Below, in pieces: positions 57,780 through 63,238 of a DNA stretch of 63,238 nt; position 1 is the stretch's first letter, and the number at the start of each line of letters is the position of its first letter. This stretch comes from Welwitschia mirabilis (taxonomy: Eukaryota; Gnetophyta; Gnetopsida; Welwitschiales). The position numbers were made by a program, and so were the translations under genes. Location: NCBI GenBank assembly GCA_051453625.1, contig JBOZIK010000001.1, positions 231,117,607-231,180,844 of the forward strand, given 5' to 3'. Under the pieces are notes generated by a model that searched no databases, was not told the origin of the DNA, and saw only the letters and a program-made list of their open reading frames with translations.

Positions 57780-59160
57780 GTTTTTTGGTAGCATTTCCTT
57801 TATAATAAAAAATAATAGTCGACTCCACAAAAATTCAAAACTTGATCTTGTTTTGGATAATGTAAAGATAATGCAATGAAAATCCAAAGATCACTTTTGG
57901 GATTATGTATTTAGTCAAGAATATGGTAAAAAATAAAAACAAAGGAGAAATATATAAGAAAATAAAGTATTATAGGTAATTAAAGATCTACTTTATATTA
58001 ATGATAAAAAAATATAATCTTACAAAATAAAATCACATTGAGTAGAGCTTCTATAGGCTCTCCTTAGTAATGGCTTTTAAAATGACCAATTTAATGCTTC
58101 CTAAGCCTTTTACTTTCTTCTATTTGTAAGGCTTTTAGAGGATCATATTCATGAAGGAATCCTCTAATATTAGACTCTTATGTGTCTTAATAAAAATATC
58201 TTTTAAACATAGCATGTTCTTTATAATTATATTCTTTCTACACATAGCATATTCCTTACATTTAGATTCTATCTAATCGTGCATATTTCTTACATATAGA
58301 TTCCTTTAAAATATGATAACTTAAATGGTTATCCATTTTTAACATGATAATTACACATGTGAAATTTTATTTTCTACATAAGCATACTAAAACCTTAGTA
58401 AATCAACTCTAATTAATGTAAACACATGTTTCTATTTTTATTTACATAGATGCTTATGCATCATTCTTTATAAATTGTTTTTACGCTTGATTAACATCTA
58501 ATTATTTAGTATTAGAAGACTATCTTTAACATATTTGCCATTTTCTTCTTAATGATATTGTTGTTAGCCTTACCATTTAGCTATTCCTACTAAGCATATC
58601 AAACATGCCATGTGCATAAGAGTACACAGTAATCAATCACATTATTATGTAATTATTAAGAATTTAACTATAAAATATCATGCACATTAAACATGATAAT
58701 AAAATATCAATCACTCTTCATTTCAACATATAACATATCATAGTACATACATTCAAAGCACCAATGTTATCAACTTTTCTAATAATTTAAATCTCTATAG
58801 CTAAATCATTCTTTAAGAATTCATAAAATTTCTAATTACTATACACCAATATTCATCTTGCATACTAGATGATATGAATCATGTAAATGAAAGACCATTA
58901 TAGTGTGAGTCAAACATCATATATGAAGTGTACACTATTGAAATCAGAATGGAATAATTACACATATTGTTTGTTATGTACATAAGGCATTAAAGATGAT
59001 AATATAGTTAATAAACATAGTTACTTTGTATTTGTTAGTGTTGAATGTCAAGTTCATGCTTATGATGTTATCCTTAGAAAACTATATCATCTTATCTAAC
59101 ATGCACTTATATGTACACCTATGATGATGGAAACCATTGAACTTCTCCTATTATTGGAAA
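57780..59160. other. Unassigned; possible 5' LTR of element E
   Basis: No coding motif. By position it should contain the 5' LTR of E, but neither candidate LTR start seen near 54,400-54,550 has a clear match here. Confidence 0.35.
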
Positions 59161-59400
59161 AGGAAAACTAAATTTCTAAAATTATTTGCCCATAATTGAG
59201 TACCCTCATGATCATCCTTATTTAACTTTTAGTCTAAATTTAAAACTTTTGCATATGTCTTAAGAAGTTCCTTTGTTAAGACATATTCATTATTAGATGT
59301 CTTCAATGAAAATTTCTTTTCATATTTATTACTTAAAAAGCTAATTGTATACCTATTAAGAGTGACTTCTACTGACATAATGTGTCTCATCATTTGAGCA
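59160..59400 (-). other. Unidentified coding-like stretch
   Basis: Minus strand, one frame stays open for about 58 codons: 'DFAQMMRHIMSVEVTLNRYT', then 'KTSNNEYVLTKELLKTYAKV', a stop, and 'KLNKDDHEGTQLWANNFRN'. It lacks an ATG-defined beginning and I do not recognise a family. The balanced composition differs from the hydrophobic chance frames nearby. It lies just beyond the 3' LTR of element F. Confidence 0.3.
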
Positions 59401-59640
59401 AAGTCTTATTTTAATTATTTAAATAAGTACACTACATGGTGACATCTCCTATCTATGGGTGATCTAAGATAACCATAAGAATATTGGCCATCCACCTCTA
59501 CATGTTTTGTCTACTTGCATCATTATATAATAAGTTTGATAATTTTCATGTGTTTTGTAAAACATAAAATGATATTAATACTTTGTAATATTTCCTTAGT
59601 TTTGGTGCTTCCTCTCTGGTTTTTCTCTCAACATTGTAGT

Positions 59641-60051
59641 TGTAATGTTCTAAATTATTAAATTATGTTTAAATTTTACTTTAAAATCAAAAACATTAGA
59701 ACTAGAAGAATAATGAACTTGATACACATTAATTAAATGAAAATAAAGTATCTCTTTATTTTTATAGTAACAAATTGTGATAATAATGATATTGCCTCTA
59801 TGATTTACTATAAAGGTAAAGACATGAGCTATAACCTTAGCCCCTCTATTAGGGCACTCGGACATTAGCCAAGGCTGTCATTGGATACATCCATCCCTAC
59901 CTAATGCCATAGGCTTAAGTATCAAGATGAAAGAATATAATGTTACAATTAAGAATTACTCTCTTTTATTATATAATAGTTTTATTTAATTACATATTAA
60001 TTACTTTTGACAAATAATTAATTAGTTACAAAGTTATTTTAAAACATTACA
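59641..60051 (-). repeat. 3' LTR of element F (411 bp)
   Basis: On the minus strand it begins TGTAATGTTTTAAAAT (60,051) and ends TTTAGAACATTACA (59,641). The termini TGTAATGTT/AACATTACA are perfect 9-bp inverted repeats with the TG..CA of LTRs. A purine-rich AAATTAAAATAGGGAA precedes it as PPT. No target-site duplication is visible on the outer side alone. A GC-richer centre (59,840-59,920) is well preserved. Confidence 0.7.
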
Positions 60052-60239
60052 TTCCCTATTTTAATTTCTTGACTTATTCTTAAGCTGAGGTCCTACTAGT
60101 GAATGGATTGCTTATACCTTCATCCATTAGTTATGACTCATGTGTCTCCATTACCATTTCTACAATAATTTATTGACATGAAGATCAATTATTAATACAT
60201 AAAAACAAACATACAGTATATAATAATATTATTTTTAAT

Positions 60240-60385
60240 TAAATAACTATGAAAATATTTATCTCATAAATTCCTTATTCTCTCATGCAGTTTAGTTGCA
60301 ATAAGTTCATCTAATTAGTACTTCTATGATGTTCTTATTTTAGATTTTTCTACTGTGGGCATTTAGAATTTCCTTAGGTTAAATG
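60240..60385 (-). pseudogene. Chromodomain of element F
   Basis: Minus strand 'PKEILNAHSRKI', stop, 'NKNIIEVLIR', stop, 'TYCN', 'ENKEFM', 'IFS', stop, 'LF'. The order Pro-x-x-Ile-Leu, Arg-Lys, then (I/V)xEVL(I/V)+W-like, then E and F near the end fits the chromodomain at the end of chromoviral integrase. The Trp codons are stops, as expected for TGG to TAG/TGA decay. It sits between INT and the 3' LTR. Confidence 0.65.
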
Positions 60386-60420
60386 TTGAAAGTAAGACTT
60401 GCTTTTAGTAAGATGTATTT

Positions 60421-61470
60421 CTAATCAAATGTATAATCTTTGACTCTATCTTCATGATTTAGTTTCACTAAACTAACTTGAAATATTGGGTGAATCCTAA
60501 ACAACTTTAGTAGTAACTCTAGTTTATATGTCAATGTTTTAAATCTTTTCATAATTTTAAATCGATAGCAATATGTAGGGATTAACTTGCAGTACTTTCT
60601 AATGATCTTCATGTAACTCCTTTCTAGTTTGATTCATAAGATAACCTAATCTACTACTTGAAAAATTTAGTTTGAATGCTTTTAGTCATAGAATTTTTTA
60701 TACTTGTCTTAAGCTTCATATAATTACCTCTTAAATTAATTTATAATCTCTTCCATTGCCTTTACTTTATTCTTCTTATTTATCTTTATATGGAATCTAA
60801 TCATGTTACTAGAGTAAAAAAATTTCTTCTATACATGGCTTCAAAGGTTAAACATTGTATAAATGTCTAAAAGATATGGATATAGGCAAATTCCATCAAA
60901 TATAGGTATTTCTCCTAGTTTATATGCTTTTCTACTACATAACACCATAGAGTATCTTCTAGAATTAGACTAATCCTCTTTGTTTGTTCATCCATTTTAG
61001 GGTGGTAAGAGGTAAAAAATTGAAGCTTTATTCCAAGATAATGGAATAAGCTCTTCTAAAATTCTAATAGGAACCTAGGATCTTAATCAAAGATAATGAC
61101 TTATGGTGCTATATGTAATCTAAAGATTTTATATATGAAATGTAAGGCTAACTCTTATATAGTGTGTATATTTTTAACTAGAATAAAATGGGTTATCTTA
61201 ATTAACTTGTTAATACAAACAACAATAAAATTATGGTGTCTTACGATGAGTGGTAAACATATAATGAAATCCATCATGTTTTCCTTACAATTCCATTTAG
61301 GAATGTTAAGGAGTTGGAGGAATTTCACTAGTCTCTTTTGTTCATTTTTAATTTGTTAATAGATTAGAAAGTTATTGATCTATTCTTTTAAATCTACTTT
61401 CATTCTTATCCAAAAGTAATATTTCCTTAACATGAGACAATTTTGTACAAATCATGGATGTCCTACATAG
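60421..61470 (-). pseudogene. Integrase (INT) of element F, catalytic Glu replaced by Lys
   Basis: Minus strand. 'ENMMDFIICLPL' (about 61,270-61,305) holds the first Asp; 'IFD', stop, 'DPRFLLEF' the second (61,086-61,088, with the following Arg codon a stop). The third is in 'YHPKMDEQTKRISLILEDTL' (about 60,945-61,005): codon 60,978-60,980 is Lys in place of Glu, 36 codons after the second Asp as in DD35E. 'FEAMYRRNFF' follows. The C-terminal open frame 60,612-60,421 contains 'TLTYKLELLLKLFRIHPIFQ' and 'VSLVKLNHED', the conserved segment before the chromodomain. Inactive. Confidence 0.9.
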
Positions 61471-61639
61471 AATACTTTATGAACTTTAGACATTAGTATT
61501 CTTCTCCATTCACATTAATGAATAATAATCATTACTTTTTTAGTAGATAACCATCTTGTAAGGCTATGAGGATATTTACACTTTGGCCTTCCTATAATAA
61601 GTGAACTATTTCTCAAAAATATGGCTTGTTAGGCAAATT

Positions 61640-62090
61640 TTCCTTCAGGTATCTAGCAAGATCAAAAGTCATCATAGTGATGAGCATATATCACATCAAG
61701 CTTATGGATTTGCTACTTTGGTTTTTTAATTGTATATTAAATATTTAAGCTGTATTTTACTAATAATTTTCCTCATCTTCTTTATCTGATATTCAACAAT
61801 GGCTATTTTTAAAATACTCCAAACTCTTATGATCTATCTTTAATAAGAATTTTTCTTAAAGTAAGTAACATCCTAAGCTTTTTGGACATACACCATGGAT
61901 AACAATTCTAGGTCATGAACTAGATAGTTTTTTTTATGTTATTTTAATTTTTTATACTCATATTTTACTACTCTTTCTTTTTGATTTATCATTGTGTCTA
62001 TTCCTTGAATTAAGGCATTTATAGTGATAGTAAATGATTTCTCTATATTTATAATTTTAAAATGAGTATTAAGATCAATTAAAGCTTTAT
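61640..62090 (-). pseudogene. RNase H of element F
   Basis: Minus strand. 'KSFTITINALIQGIDTMINQ' (about 61,995-62,055) corresponds to the block with the first catalytic Asp, which here reads Asn. 'VVKYEYKKLK', stop, 'HKKNYLVHDLELLSMVYVQK' (about 61,890-61,970) gives the HDLEL motif with its Glu. The order is right for a chromovirus and it lies between RT and INT. Inactive. Confidence 0.82.
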
Positions 62091-62199
62091 TTTCAATAAG
62101 GCTTCTTTACATTTTGAGGTAAAGCTAAAGATTGTTATTGATTTTATTAGGTTTATGAGTTAAGTTGTCAAATAATAGAATCTAAAAATGAATCTTTGA

Positions 62200-62950
62200 T
62201 AGAACCTATTATTCCTAAGAACATTCAAACTTTTATTACATTTTTAGCTTAGACCATTGTTTAACTACTTGAATTTTTATAAGATTTGTTGCACAACGTG
62301 TCCTAAGTAGTTTATGTTTGTCTAGAAGAAGTCATACTTAGTTTATTCTTTAAACTATGATCTTGTAATACTTGTAAAACTTTATTAAGGTTATTTTAAT
62401 ATGTATTTTTATATTTTGAATAGATCAAAATATCATTGAAGAATAGTACCAAAAATTTATCAAGGTATGAATGGAAAGCATCATTCATTAGAATTATAAA
62501 TATAAATTAATAGTGCTTGTATATTATTTAAGATATTATTTTATTAATATATTCTTCTTTAATCCTTATTTAATAGTATTCAAATCTCAAGTTAACTTTT
62601 GAAATGAATTTTGATCCTTGTAATTAATCTAGAACATTGTTGATTCTTGGTAAAAAAATATTTATTTTTGATGATGACCATATTCAATTTCCAATATTGA
62701 ATGCATAATCTTGATATTTCATATTTATTTTTGATAAATAAGACATGAGTACTTCAAGTTGATACACTTAGATGAATTTTTTCTTAGAATAATAGTTATC
62801 TCAGATGTAGCTTTAACTCTCTGAGTTTTATTACTAAGAATATATATGGATCTCTTGCTACTAATTGTATCATAAAAATTAAATCTATAATGTATTTTAC
62901 CTTTCTTTTGAGTGATAGAGTTATTATTTCTTTAAAGAATTTACTAAGTT
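62200..62950 (-). pseudogene. Reverse transcriptase (RT) of element F, YxDD mutated
   Basis: Minus strand. N-terminal run 'KRKVKYIIDLIFMIQLVARD' (about 62,850-62,915), then 'VLFIKNKYEISRLCIQYWKL' (about 62,690-62,750), 'IIKNKYFF', and near the centre 'YLDKFLVLFFNDILIYSK' (about 62,418-62,470). In the catalytic box (62,432-62,443) the first Asp is Asn (codon 62,435-62,437, aat), a single G-to-A change; the second Asp remains. 'NNLNKVLQVLQDHSL' follows. Frameshifts occur between blocks. Order and wording are typical of chromoviruses. Confidence 0.9.
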
Positions 62951-63238
62951 ATTACAACCCTTTTTTAATGACATGTTGTAAACTTACACTCATTTATTTA
63001 ACCATTGCTAGAAATAACTATCTCTAAGATACAGTGTTGTGCTACCAAATTGTGTGTATTTGATAGAGTATTTTGGGTAGTTTTATAGGACATTAGAAAA
63101 GTTTATGCTAAGTTTCGATAATAATAAAGAGCTAAGGCAAATGTTATTAGAACATGTAATATTCATTACATTTGATAGCATTTAAAGCAATTTATAATAC
63201 TTTCTATTTGAAGTAATAATATTATAATCAAAAAGACC

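Larger units (their letters stand above)
59641..63238 (-). mobile_element. Element F: chromovirus, 3' part, running off the window
   Basis: Minus strand, high to low: RT (from about 62,950), RNase H, INT, chromodomain, short purine tract and a 411-bp 3' LTR. gag, PR and 5' LTR lie beyond 63,238. The short LTR with a chromodomain points to a Reina- or Galadriel-like chromovirus, distinct from B (3.7-kb LTRs). All domains carry stops; RT and INT each have lost a catalytic residue. Confidence 0.85.

Noticed and set aside
59641-60051. A MITE with TGTAATGTT terminal inverted repeats
   Set aside because: It follows directly after the INT, chromodomain and purine tract of element F in the same orientation, so a 3' LTR explains it better. 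No target duplication was seen.

Overview
The window looks like nuclear DNA of a flowering plant: very AT-rich, almost free of CpG, gapped (ten N runs) and filled with decayed LTR retrotransposons typical of angiosperms (Athila/Tat-like Ty3, chromodomain Ty3, Ty1/copia). Primer-binding sites (PBS) match plant initiator-Met and Asp tRNAs. I see no intact host gene, rRNA, functional tRNA gene or CRISPR array. Nearly every coding relic carries stops and frameshifts, mostly of the C-to-T/G-to-A kind expected from long methylation and deamination. The species cannot be named from the sequence.

Layout. 1-12,310 (+): remains of a repeat family whose PBS region has grown into a 62-bp tandem array (left end and 11,531-12,310). 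It also holds two paralogous blocks (4,785-6,680 and 8,351-10,790), each with a 'GATCGCC..GAGGCAGTG' minisatellite and a tRNA-derived insert. 12,311-20,650 (+): an Athila/Tat-like Ty3 element (C) with PBS, gag, PR, RT, RNase H, INT, a 3' hairpin and a PPT. 20,751-23,282: unassigned AT-rich DNA. 23,283-37,628 (-): a Tekay/Del-like chromovirus (B) with 3.7-kb LTRs, arranged LTR-gag-pol-chromodomain-LTR followed by a second PBS-leader-gag that breaks off. 37,629-46,405 (-): an Athila/Tat-like element (G) with gag and PR but no visible pol; B sits inside its 3' LTR. 46,406-46,812 (-): start of a Ty1/copia gag with its PBS, cut by G. 46,866-54,390: unassigned. 54,397-57,770 (-): a chromovirus relic (E) whose RT start is joined directly to its integrase. 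59,641-63,238 (-): a second chromovirus (F) with 411-bp 3' LTR, chromodomain, INT, RNase H and RT, running off the window.

The nesting order is B into G into copia. Integrase catalytic Glu reads as Lys in C, B and F, so none could integrate by itself. No new functional system is evident. The most unusual items are the PBS/TATA-bearing 62-bp array, the LTR-internal-LTR-internal arrangement of B, the RT-INT deletion fusion in E, the strictly transitional decay of the PBS of G, and a perfect 12-bp hairpin in a well-preserved GC-richer patch of C. Protein-family calls were made by eye from translated motifs; no database search was possible.
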